Source: Berberis thunbergii (taxonomy: Eukaryota; Streptophyta; Magnoliopsida; Ranunculales; Berberidaceae). From it: a DNA stretch of 64,000 nt. Under the pieces are notes generated by a model, which had not been told where the DNA came from, made no database searches, and saw only the letters and a list, made by a program, of their open reading frames with translations. Below, piece by piece: positions 21,898-31,903 of this stretch. The translations under genes were made by a program, and so were the position numbers. The stretch is taken from contig QNQO01001848.1 in NCBI GenBank assembly GCA_003290165.1, positions 62,001 through 126,000 of the forward strand, read 5' to 3'. Position 1 is the stretch's first letter; every line of letters starts with the position of its first letter.

Positions 21898-24266
21898 TCA
21901 TGGCTCAACAAGACCTTCTTGATCACACAACATTGGCCAAGAGCCTAGAGTTTTTGAAGACATGCTGCTTTCTGAGTCTGGCATCGCTGAAATCCGTACA
22001 AAGTTTGGGGTCCCCGAGGATTCGCCCTTGTATGTCCTAAAGGGTAACCAGACGCCAATGTCACCACCTACGGGGTTCATCTGCTTGCATCGTGGGATGC
22101 TTCAAACTGAAGTTTTTTTCCCGTTCTGGACGTGATTTGGGAATTCTTGGACCTCCTTGGGATTCCTCCGACCCAATTGGGGCCTAATGGATATATGATT
22201 ATCCATCTCATTCCGATCAGGGCGAAGGAGGCTGGCGTCCACGTGACTCCGCGAGTAATCCAGTTGTTGACTTCTCCTCGATTGGAAGGTAATGTCTTCT
22301 GTAAGAGGACATCGCAAACCTGCTTCCTGAATTTGCCAGATGAATTTAAGTTTTGGCAAAAGTATTGCTTCTTGGCCCCTGCGAATTCAAAGTACTTTCG
22401 ATTCAAGGGTCGTTTGCTCAAACAAGAGTTCAGGGCGTTTCCTAAGTGTAAAGTTTTATTTTGATCAGTCATGTTTGATTGCAGGCTGGCTAATCATTGC
22501 TGGTGTTTTTTCACAGGACGGTTTTCCACTACTCCCCGCCCTAGAGGAGTAAAATACTATAGAGACGTTATGCGGCTTGTCAATGAGGAATGTGGTGGAT
22601 ATCATAAGCGTCCCCAACTTCATCCGTAGTGGGTTATGGGACAACTGGCATGTAATCCCCACTCTGTTTCAAGCATAGCGGGTTAAGCTTGAAGATGGGG
22701 CCCCTTCTAGGAAGAGGAAAGTTGTTGGGGCTAAAGCTCTTGTTCTGTCTGACATGGAGGCACCGTCTGAAACACTTACCTCTTTCGTGAGTTCGAAGAG
22801 GTCCCGTGTCAGAACTGGGTTTCCTTTAGCACGACCCACTCCAGTGAGAAAAGAGTGCGAGTCTGACCGACCTGTCAGGGCAGAAACTAATGTATCCGAC
22901 TGGGAGAAATATTACATACTGTTTGCAGGGGCTGAACACAGGTCAAATCTAAGTGATGTGCAGGCTGAAGCTTTGAATGAGCGGTCGGTGCGTGTTGCAA
23001 TGGCGGCTTCTGCCGGTATGATTCGCACAAAACTGTTCAATAGAAGGTTCCTGTGAAGATTCGCCTGAGGTTGTGGAATCAGATCGTCCCATTAGTGTGC
23101 TATCTGATAGTGGTCGTGGTGGCACATGCCAACTCTCATGTAGTCTGCATTGTTCATCATTTCATTCCAGGCCACAGCTCGAAGTGTTGGAGGGTCCTTA
23201 GGATAATTCGCTTCCTTCTCTCCCTCCGGATCCTGTCAAGTCGTCCCGCACTAAAGAGTCGATTGTTCATGACAAGGGAAAGATTACGGAGGAGAGCCTG
23301 GGAATAGTGGCAACTGCAAAGGGTGGTGATTCCTGATCCGGGAAAGCTTCATCCAGATGCGCGGATAAGCCTGTTTGCACCAAACTTGGTAAGGATGACC
23401 ACTCAGGTCTGGCACCAAGAAGTTGATGTGGAGTATGCTTCGAGGAAGCATATAAGCATGCGTCACAGCTAGCTAATGGATTGCGCTCCAAAACGCGAAA
23501 AGGATACACTAAAAGGATGTATCGATAAAGGTTTGAAGTACCTTAATTATGCTGAGTATGTCTCACTTGAGTCAGGTGACCATTGCTGGGATGGAATTCA
23601 AGGTGGCTCATGAGAGGGTATACATCATGGAACATGACTTCTAGCATATGCAGGCATTGTATTCTGATGCGCTTTATGAAATTGAGCGGCTAAAGAAAAA
23701 GGCAGAGGAAAAGGAGCTGGAGCAATTAGCCGTGATTGCCGAGACTCAGAGGGCTTGTGTGGAGGCACTTGAGTGTAATCTGACAGAGGCGGTGTTTGAG
23801 ACGCGGAGGCTGCGCAGGAAACTATGGCTGAGGCGCGTTCTAAATTATGGTATCTTGCTGAAGATAATGCTTCGAAGGAGGCTGATTGGCCTGCTCATAA
23901 GCAATAATTGGAATCTGATGTGGAGTTCAATGTCTGGGAGGCAAGGAAGGCCGAGGACTAGCTCGAACTGGAATGGCATGAACTCGGTGTTGTGAAAAGT
24001 AGTCTGGCCATAGAGCAATCTCAGGTTGACACACTGACAGGCAAGTTGGAGCGTGAACTTGGTGATGCGAAGGTGCAAGAGGAAAAGCTTCTGCAAGAAC
24101 AAGGCAAATACGAGTTCCACTGGGTCGTACAAGGCAGGCTGGAGTTGTTGGCGCTGATGAAAGAGGAGCATTTGGAGTGGGATCTCGTCCGCTATAAGAA
24201 GATGTTGTATGTAGACTTGTATATTGCCTTTGCGTCATCGAATGAGGATGACAGTTTGGACCCCTG
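21898..24266 (+). pseudogene. Decayed gag-like gene of a plant gypsy-type transposon
   Basis: The plus-strand frame at 22,129-22,464 reads VIWEFLDLLGIPPTQLGPNGY, HLIPIRAKEAGVHVTPRVIQL and NLPDEFKFWQKYCFLA. This is the arrangement of the plant 'putative gypsy type transposon' domain (Pfam Transposase_28 type). Downstream, 23,648-24,240 encodes a charged coiled-coil-rich region (YEIERLKKKAEEKELEQL…). Many stops and frameshifts separate the pieces. A related minus-strand fragment lies at 51,591-51,960. The adjacent reverse LTR does not fit this orientation, so the two may be separate insertions. Confidence 0.6.
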
Positions 24267-25293
24267 ATGCCCAGGCCGTAGTGCGTGTGGACGCGACTCC
24301 TACTCCTTCCCCTGCTAAGCTTAGCTCTTCTATTTCTGTACCTTCTTCTGATAAGGAGTGAACTTTGTATTTTGTACCCATTTTGTTCAACCGTTAATGA
24401 AAACAGTTTTATCCGTTTTGTGCTTGTTGCCTCTATTGTATGTTTTTCGTTTCGCCTTGCCTTCTTGCTTTGGCATAGGCTGGTTGAATCATTGGGACAT
24501 CGAATGGTCGTCTGCTGCCAAGAGGAGCTTGACCATTTATGTTGTGAATAACTTCAGAGTCACTGTTGCATAGTCATGTCGGATAGTGGGCATGTTGCGA
24601 GAAGTTTAGCTTGGGATTGGTTTGCCTGAGCTATTGTCTTGTCCTCGAGGTAAGTTGCTATTGGCTCGCCTCGCTTGTCTGATTGGTCGGCTGCAGTTGT
24701 TGTTATGGGCTAGTTGCGATAGACGAGCAAACTCATTGAAGCATTTGTGCCGAGTCAGATGTCGTAAGCTTAGGTTAACACACTATGTAGCATTTATTTG
24801 GGTACTGGTTGGATAATCTATGTGTCGGCGCGAGTTGTCTCTGCTGGTAATAGGATGCCAGTTCGTTTGAGCATGAAGACACTGACTTAGCTAGATTCGA
24901 CTTTGCGGCCGCGGCTTCGTAGGAGAGCGGTGGTTGCGTGGCGAGCTGCTTAGGGCTCCCATCTTTCAAATCATCTATGTGCGAACAATGTGGACTACAA
25001 GTTCTTCGTAGGAGAACAATGTTGCTTAAGAAGTTGCAGATTTTTTTTATTTTTATTTTTTGTTGTTGGTTCTGTGAAAATTGGCATGTGTTAGATGAGT
25101 TTTGCTTTAAGACAGCTTTTTTTATTGGTTTCATATCTCTGATATTATTGATGCTAAGCTATATTTATTTCTCTTTTTATTGTGGTCCTTTGCATTTGAT
25201 GTTGTTGCAGCTATGACCCGAGTTGAAAGTGAAAGTCTCAATGTACGAGTCGATGCATTTTTCCTTTAAGAAATAGTTGGGGTAGAAGTTCAG
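24267..25293. other. Flank between transposon remnant and TMEM230-like exon
   Basis: No gene is recognised. A TTGTTGCAG at 25,202-25,210 could be the acceptor of a 5' untranslated exon leading to the ATG at 25,294; this is inference. Confidence 0.35.
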
Positions 25294-25556
25294 ATGGCAT
25301 CACGTCGCCATGTCCAATACAGTCCTCTACCAGCGGAGGACAATTATGACGTAAAAGATGACCCCCGATTTGCCTACACGCCAAAGTCCTTCGATAGGGT
25401 CCCCTGGAAATCTATTGCACTTGCTCTTTTTCTCCTATTTCTTGGATCTTTGCTTCTCTTTCTTTCTTTCTTTATCTTAACAGGGCACATGGGAGGTGAT
25501 AGGTCACAGGCTTATGGCCTCATGATGCTTGGAATCCTATCTTTCCTTCCAGGTTT
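25294..25556 (+). CDS. TMEM230-like membrane protein, first coding exon (partial gene)
   Basis: The start ATG at 25,294 gives MASRRHVQYSPLP, then DPRFAYTPKSFDRVPWKSI and two hydrophobic segments (LALFLLFLGSLLLFLSFFIL and the YGLMMLGILSFLPG part). This matches the N-terminal three quarters of plant TMEM230-type small vesicle-membrane proteins. The exon appears to end CCAG|GTTTGT at 25,556; without splicing a stop follows two codons later. The expected last exon (FYETRIAY…) is not found nearby, but a damaged one lies at 41,681. The locus is therefore either a pseudogene or a gene with an undetected end. The exon itself is intact. Confidence 0.75.
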
Positions 25557-26740
25557 GTAAAGCACCGTTATCCCTTTCCTCTTATTGAGATCTACTTGAA
25601 TGTTGATTATTAGTATTTAAGCATTTGATGAATGCTAAATGAGAAGTTCACTGCCATTTTCTCTATGCATGCCCCTTACTATCTTTCTGTGATTTACTTA
25701 CATTTAATACCCTTTTCTTATATTTCCTGCTGCCATTGAACCTTATTGCGAAACTCAGTTATCAAACATACATCTAAGTTCTTGACTTCTTGCCTCTTTG
25801 GGCATGGATTTAAGCTATATAACAAGGACTCTAACTGTACAACAACAACAAAAAAGCGTTTAGACAGTTATTTCAATTCTTCATAAATTTTACAAAAATG
25901 ACTTACAAGTAAATGAATATGACTACTGATTCAAATTTTATTGTTGAAAAAGTGAGTAACACTAAAATGTTGAGGCTTATCCCGAGTGTGTGTGTGTGTT
26001 TTTATTTTGTTGTTATCCATGTTGGATACCGATACCACATCCATGTGATGTTAAATAGGATTTAATAAAGAAAAAGTTTCAGGTCCTAATTTTTTTTTTT
26101 TTTTAATGTGAGTTTTTGCCTCTTCCTAGTGGTCAGCTTGTTTGTATTTTAGTTAAAATGTGATCTGGTTAATTGCTTATCGATTGTTGATAGATTCTTT
26201 GGTGATCGTCAAATGAGTTAGGGTTTTTTTTCCCTCTTGTGGAGATCAACCATTCTGATTTTTAACTACTCTACTGTGCAGACTACACATGATAGTCACA
26301 TCCAACGAATCCTTGGAACATGAACTAACTTACTGATTTTTATTTTATTCTATCCATTTTACTGGAAATTTGATTTCCAGGAAACACATACTTTTGGCCT
26401 ACAATAAATAGTCTGTTTGTATGCATATTGAAATGATATCTAAGAAATGTTTTTGATATTTTCGTTTAGTAGGCAAAATGAATCGTTGCAAATTCAAGTG
26501 TTTTGAAGGGTATGCCACTCATATCCTTTCCTATAATTTTACAGTTTTACTGCTTTCACATTATAAATTCACCTAACATGAGAAAATGCATTATGAAGGT
26601 TTTGAAATGAATTACCTTGAGAAGCCTATATTCCCATCAAAACTTTCTGCATGAGGTTGTTGTCATTCATAATTTAAAAAATGACATATTCCACCTTCAT
26701 GACCCCCTTGCCTTGTGCAAGATTAAAAAATTCCTTTGAA
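25557..26740. other. Noncoding stretch after the TMEM230-like exon
   Basis: AT-rich, probably former intron. It contains a short GT microsatellite at 25,986-26,002 and a T run at about 26,090-26,104. No exon was recognised. Confidence 0.4.
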
Positions 26741-26756
26741 AGATAGGGTGTTTGAG

Positions 26757-27240
26757 AGGCTCGTGTTTGCGAAGCCCAATAGGTCTGTAGATTTTAAGAG
26801 AGGTTAGACGAGCTATCAATGGGAGATTATGTCCCACATCGTCTAGGTGAGGGAAGAGGATGTGTTATATATGTACGAGGTTGGATCTACAAAGTACTAC
26901 ACATTTTAAAGTTGTGCGGGCCTTGGGCCCAAAGCGAACAATATAGTACTCTAGTCGAAAGTGTGCCAACGAGGGCGTTGGGCTCCCTAAGGGGAGTGGA
27001 TTGTGATACTCTTGTGTGGGCAGACGTGAGGGGGAGAGGCTCGTGTTGGCGAAGCCCAATAGACTCGTGGATCCCAAGAGGGGTTGGACGAGTTATCAAT
27101 GGAAGATTATAGTCCTACATCGCCTAGATGAGGGAAGAGGATGTGCTATATATGTACGAAGTTGGATCTACAAATTACTACATGCTTTAAATCCGTGCAG
27201 ACTTTGGGATCAAAGCGGACAATATAGTACTCTGTGAATT
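26757..27240 (+). repeat. Two tandem repeat units, TRIM-like
   Basis: Two units of about 280 bp start with AGGCTCGTGTT at about 26,757 and 27,038. Both contain CGAAGCCCAATAG, then ATCAATGGGAGATTATG or a variant, CTAGGTGAGGGAAGAGG (or CTAGATGAG…), and ACAATATAGTACTCT. A third partial copy lies at 28,747-28,850. The unit resembles a dispersed plant repeat with LTR-like ends; the class is uncertain. Confidence 0.55.
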
Positions 27241-27462
27241 AGATCGTGACATTCATATCTTTTTTCACATCATATAAGAGTCAACGTGCATAAAATAACG
27301 ATTGACTGGATGATAGACAGTGTATTTATTTACTAAACTATTGCATTGCACTTCGACTTTTTATGAACTGATATAGACAGTTTAATTCAACACAAATAAT
27401 ATCTACTGTATTCTTTTTACAGCTAGAATTAATTGTTTGTATTATACTTGCAGGAAACTGGA

Positions 27463-27602
27463 AGTTCCAATGAGTTGGGAAATCAGCCAGGGTTCTATAA
27501 AATCAAGGCCATCCAACATAAATGAATATTCAGGGCTATCGACTCAGTTAGCTTCACTGAATCTTGGAGACAATTCCACCAGATCAGCATCGGTTTCAAG
27601 GT
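27463..27602 (+). other. Exon-like segment of unknown gene, copy 1
   Basis: Open frame between ATACTTGCAG and TTTCAAG|GTTAGT. It encodes LEVPMSWEISQGSIKSRPSN, then NEYSGLSTQLASLNLGDNST and SASVSR. I do not recognise the protein. The serine-rich composition and clean splice borders suggest a real internal exon of a broken gene. Confidence 0.45.
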
Positions 27603-27723
27603 TAGTTCAGTGGGCTATGTCAATTTTTCATCTAGATAAAAATCATTTGCCATTCACTGCATTCTTCGAAAATAGAGAGTCAACCTCAACAAAAAGGTTG
27701 TAAGATGGGTGGATCCATTTGAG

Positions 27724-28169
27724 TAGGGTTGAAAATCGAACCGATGGTTCGGTTTTTCACCTACACCGTGAACCGAATCGACTTAGGTCGATTTTAAAAT
27801 TTTCAAATCGAAATTGAACCGATCATTAACAAAATCGATCCGAAACTTAACTGATTCTAATTTATGCAAACCGTAACCGAATCGAACCGACTAAAATCGA
27901 ATCAAAATCGAAAAAAAACCGAACCGACCGACTATTTTAAACATATTGTATTATTTATATATAAAATATATATTATTTATTATATATATTCGGTCGGTTC
28001 GGTTTGGTCAGTTAAAATCACATAAAAACCGAAAACCGAACCGACCACTTCGGTTTTGAATTTTTTTAAACCGAAACCGATCCGAACAGAATTTAAACCG
28101 AACCGATTAGTTCGATTTAGATCAGTTCGGTCAGTTTAATCGGTTTGATCGGTTTTCTCTTCAGCCCTA
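27724..28169 (+). mobile_element. hAT-type MITE
   Basis: This 446-bp element is flanked by a perfect 8-bp target duplication CATTTGAG (27,716-27,723 and 28,170-28,177). Terminal inverted repeats begin TAGGGTTGAAAA and TAGGGCTGAAGA, with 15 of the first 20 bases matching. The body is made of AACCGA/CGGTTC motifs in both directions and could fold back over its whole length. It has no coding capacity. The 8-bp duplication and TAGGG ends fit the hAT superfamily. Confidence 0.9.
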
Positions 28170-29064
28170 CATTTGAGGTTGAGGGTGGGTACGCCCAATG
28201 GGGGTCAGATTAGTCCGTAACCCACACTCTTTTCTTGCAATTGGTTAGGTTGAATCATCAAGCCTATTGAGCTTTCGGCCATGCATTGAAGCATGAAAAT
28301 GCACCATCAAAGCTCAATTAAAATTAAAATTTGTCTTTTGAGCTTGTCCATTGCAAATATTCTTTTCTGACAATGGCTTAGGATGAATCCTCTAACTTGT
28401 TGAGCTTTCCGCCATGCATTATAGTATTAAAATGCACCATCAAAACCTACATTTGAATTTTGAGATTGGCCATTGGAGGTGGAGACCCTTTATTAGCACA
28501 AAACTCCTTGACTTGATACCTTGTTGCCCTGTTTTCTGTTCTTTCTTCAACACCTTGTTATCTTAAGCTATCATGCATATGTAATTCTTGAGATAAAAAT
28601 TGAAAGCAGATTACACACATGATTTATCATGTCCTTGTATTTAAGGCTGAGGTAGTGAAATGACATCCATAAGAAAGATCCAGAAAAATGCTTGATGCAG
28701 TATTGAAGGGCATGCTCTGTTAAGCCTTTTCATCTTGATTGATTGCATATATATACGACGTTGGATCTATAAAGTACTATACGTTTTAAAGCTGTGCGGA
28801 TTTTGGACCCAAAGTGAACAATATAATACTCTGTAAATTGAGTCGTGACATTCATGTCTGTTTTCACATCATACAAGAGTCAACGTTCATAAGATAACGA
28901 TTGACTGAATTGACTTAATGATAGACAGTTTATTTATTTACTAAATTATGTCATTGCACTTCAGACTTTATATGAACTGATATAGACAGTTTAATTCAAC
29001 ACAAATAATATCTACCTGTATTCTTTTTACAGCTAGAATTAATTGTTTGTATTATACTTGTAGG

Positions 29065-29192
29065 AAACTGGAACTTCCAATGAGTTGGGAAATCAGCCAG
29101 GGTTCCAACATAAATGAATATTCAGGGCTATCAACTCAGTTAGCTTCACTGAATCTTGGAGACAATTCCACCAAATCAGCATCGGTTTCAAG
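29065..29192 (+). other. Exon-like segment of unknown gene, copy 2
   Basis: Paralogue of 27,463-27,602 with acceptor ATACTTGTAG and donor TTTCAAG|GTTAGT. It lacks a short internal stretch after CAGCCAGGGTTC. The second copy is slightly more degraded. Confidence 0.4.
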
Positions 29193-29508
29193 GTTAGTGG
29201 GTTGTGTCATTTTTTCATCTAGATAAAAATCATTTGCCATTCACCGCATTCTTCAAAAATCCAGAGCATCTCCAGTAGAGAGTCAACCTCAACAAAAGGT
29301 TGTAAGATGGGTGGACCCATTTGAGGTTGAGGGTGGGTACGCCCAGTGGGGGTCAGATTAGTCCGTAACCCACATTTTTTCTTGCAATTGGTTAGGCTGA
29401 GGGTGGGTACGCCCAGTGGGGGTCAGAATTGAGGTGGGTTGGAAATCCTCCCCTTTTTTTCAGCTTTTATTTTTTCTATCTTCTTTTTCGGTTTCGGTTT
29501 CGGTTTCA

Positions 29509-29928
29509 ATGGCTTCCACTGATGTTGAGTATAGGTGCTTCGTTGGAGGTCTCACATGGGCCACTGATGATCAAGCCCTCGTGAAGGCCTTCTCCACCTT
29601 CGGAGAGATCCTCGAATCTAAGATTATCTCAGATCGGGAGACAGGAAGGTCAAGGGGGTTTGGATTTGTGACGTTCTCGAACGAGCAATCGATGAGGGAT
29701 GCTATTGAAGGGATGAATGGACAGGCGCTTGACGGGAGGAATATTACTGTGAACAAGGCTCAGTCCAGGGGAAGCGGTGGAGGAGGAGGCGGCGGTGGAG
29801 GCTACCGATCCGGTGGTGGTGGTGGTGTATATGGAGGTAGAGGCGGTGGTTATGGTGGCAGGCGTGAAGGTGGTGGTGGATATGGTGGAAACGGTGGTGG
29901 TGGTGGTTACGGAAGACGTGATGATTAA
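29509..29928 (+). CDS. Glycine-rich RNA-binding protein (GRP7-like), intronless
   Basis: The 139-aa protein starts MASTDVEYRCFVGGLTWATD. One RRM covers about residues 7-83, with RNP2 CFVGGL and RNP1 RGFGFVTF, and conserved DRETGRSRGFG and AIEGMNGQALDGRNITVNKA. A Gly-rich tail with GGYGG and RRE/RRDD ends follows. Length and layout match the plant class IV glycine-rich RNA-binding proteins, which bind RNA in nucleus and cytosol in cold, clock and stress responses. An in-frame upstream ATG at 29,416 would add 31 residues with no family support, so I chose 29,509. Related genes usually have one intron in the RRM, so this may be a retrocopy. CT-rich 5' sequence (GGTTTCGGTTTCGGTTTC) precedes the ATG. 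Confidence 0.9.
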   Translation: MASTDVEYRCFVGGLTWATDDQALVKAFSTFGEILESKIISDRETGRSRGFGFVTFSNEQSMRDAIEGMNGQALDGRNITVNKAQSRGSGGGGGGGGGYRSGGGGGVYGGRGGGYGGRREGGGGYGGNGGGGGYGRRDD

Positions 29929-29934
29929 AGGCAT

Positions 29935-30330
29935 ATCAGCATATGAACATTGTAATATTGCAACTTTATTTATTTAAGTGAGAGACAAATTAATAGTTGT
30001 TGGTACTGATTACTTGCAGTGTAAGCATGGATGATATAAAGTTGTCAAGAGACAATGATGTACTCAAATAAATAATTAACTAAGTCTGCATTTCTCAATT
30101 AATTAGTATATTTGATTAAAATGACTCATCAAATTAGATAAAAAAAATCATTCTTGATAAGTATATTCGATTAAGGTATACTATTCTACTCCCACTTGTG
30201 CTATGAATTGATGATGTAAAATTGCGATAATTGAGCTTGTATTTCTTAATTAATTAATATATTTGATTAAAATGACTCACCAAATTAGATCAAGAAGTCA
30301 TTCTTGATTAGTATATCTACTTTATAATTG
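29935..30330. repeat. Copy of the E2-upstream/NLR-upstream spacer
   Basis: From a few bases past the glycine-rich gene's stop codon the sequence matches the spacer at 11,295-11,443 and 39,280-39,500 (shared GATTACTTGCAGTGTAAGCAT). It also matches 35,220-35,370 (shared CATTTCTCAATTAATTAGTA). An internal block is repeated twice (30,090-30,160 and 30,240-30,310). Confidence 0.7.
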
Positions 30331-31317
30331 CAGTTAACATTCACCGTTCATGTCACTCTGTTTGCCAAGATTTTGAAATTTCTAAAACGCTTCCACCCAT
30401 ACTTTATAACCCCCAAGCCATTATCTCCGTCACCACCATTGCAACCTAAACCCACACCGCAACAAGAATCCATCTTCATTTCTTCCCCCAAATCAACGAT
30501 ACCGACAAACCCTATCTCACCAGCAACATTGTACATACATAAACACAGTGACACCACATTTTTAGTCACCGATTCATTTCTTCCTTGGTTGTAATTGACT
30601 GTAAAAGCTATCCCTTTAGGAGTTTTGTTATGCTTTTCAATTGATCTGAAATCAATTTTCTCAATTTCAAGCCTCCAATTCAGATCATCAGATTGCATGA
30701 CCGACAATCCTTTTCTCCCCTCCCTTGTTTTTTTCTTCGGGAAATTAAACAGGTAAGAAAAACATTTCCAATTTGTTTCAATCACATGAATTTGATTTCA
30801 TTTCATTATCTCGTTGTTCTTAGAGTTGAACTTCATTTGATCTTCACTAATGCCAACTAACTAAAACATGCGACTGTTTGTTAATTGGTTATTTGTTTGG
30901 GATCATATTGACATAGGCGTAAATTGTTGAACTAAAAAAAAAGGATATTTAATGCAAGTCCTCTTCACACTTCCTTGTTTCAAAAATTAATTATCATTTT
31001 CAAGGTGAATTTCAAATGCTCTGTTTACTCAAAAGTAAAAATCCCACTGTTCTGAAAAAAAATTTATTATTATTTTTTTTTTCAAGTTTTAGATTTTCTG
31101 GATGCATAGACCCCCTGACTGGGTTTCAGGAGGTTTTTTTGTGTTTGTTTCAGTTTCGGGACTGATTTGGGTTGGTTGAAGTAGAGGTTTTTTTTTTTTT
31201 GATGAACCGAGTTGAAATTGATTTTATATACCAACAATTTTTTTTCTTTGATTATTGCAATGTAGTGTATATACTTCTTAGTTTTTTTTTAGTGATTACA
31301 ATCAATGATTGTGATTT
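30331..31317. other. Unassigned stretch with opposing open frames
   Basis: Two overlapping open frames exist, 145 codons on minus (30,348-30,785) and 88 on plus (30,328-30,594). Neither resembles a family I know. A donor-like CAG|GTAAGAA is present at 30,751 on plus. I cannot decide if either is expressed. Confidence 0.3.
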
Positions 31318-31520
31318 CTATTTTTGAGTTAGTTTCGTTATCTTGATTTTATGAAATATTTCGGTGTGTAAAGAAAAATGTATGAATTTCGAGAATATAT
31401 GAAATAAGAAATATATATAATAAATTTCGAAGGTATATGAAACGTGTGAAAAAAATATGCGAGTAAATAAATTTATTAAACACATTAAATGAAGCTTGAA
31501 TACCAAAAAATGTAACAAAT
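31318..31520 (-). repeat. AT-rich dispersed repeat, inverted partner of 47,626-47,815
   Basis: Read on the minus strand, the ATTTCATATACC…AAATTTAT…ACCGAAATATT order matches the plus strand at about 47,626-47,815. It is a probable small non-autonomous element; termini were not resolved. Confidence 0.5.
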
Positions 31521-31903
31521 GTGAAATTAATATATAACTAGGATCACAGAGTGGTTCAAAAAATTAATAAATAATTAGAAGAAACGAAAATTACAAAAAT
31601 CCCAAAATTTACGAAATAATTTTCAAAAAAAATCCCTAGCAAAAAAAAAAAGAGCAATTATTTGTATTTTTACCAAAAAAAATGTAATTTTTTCTTTTGC
31701 CAAATTTTCATAATTAAAAAAATTACTTAAATTTTATGAGATTTCACAAAATCTCATCCTTTCATTACAATAGAGTCAATAACATTCACACCCGTCCTTT
31801 GATTTCAATTTTTTTTTCCTCTCGAACTTTCCTCTAACTGTTACAGTTTGTCATTTATGTTCTTTTATGTTTGCTTGGTGCATCATTATGGTGGGTCTCG
31901 ATG

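Larger units (their letters stand above)
27240..29370 (+). repeat. Local segmental duplication of about 0.6 kb
   Basis: The block 27,121-27,723 plus 28,170-28,230 is repeated at about 28,747-29,360, sharing the promoter-distal repeat, an exon-like segment and the GGGTGGGTACGCCCA region. The left copy carries a hAT MITE that the right copy lacks. Confidence 0.8.

Noticed and set aside
22102..22472. Minus-strand open frames over the gypsy-type gag-like gene
   Set aside because: Antisense shadows; the plus strand shows the recognisable transposon domain.
29416..29508. 31-residue N-terminal extension of the glycine-rich RNA-binding protein
   Set aside because: The region overlaps duplicated noncoding sequence and a CT-rich leader; the family begins at MASTDVEYR-type residues.
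29571..29977. Open frames overlapping the glycine-rich RNA-binding gene on other frames and strand
   Set aside because: Shadows of a strongly biased Gly-codon gene, with no support of their own.
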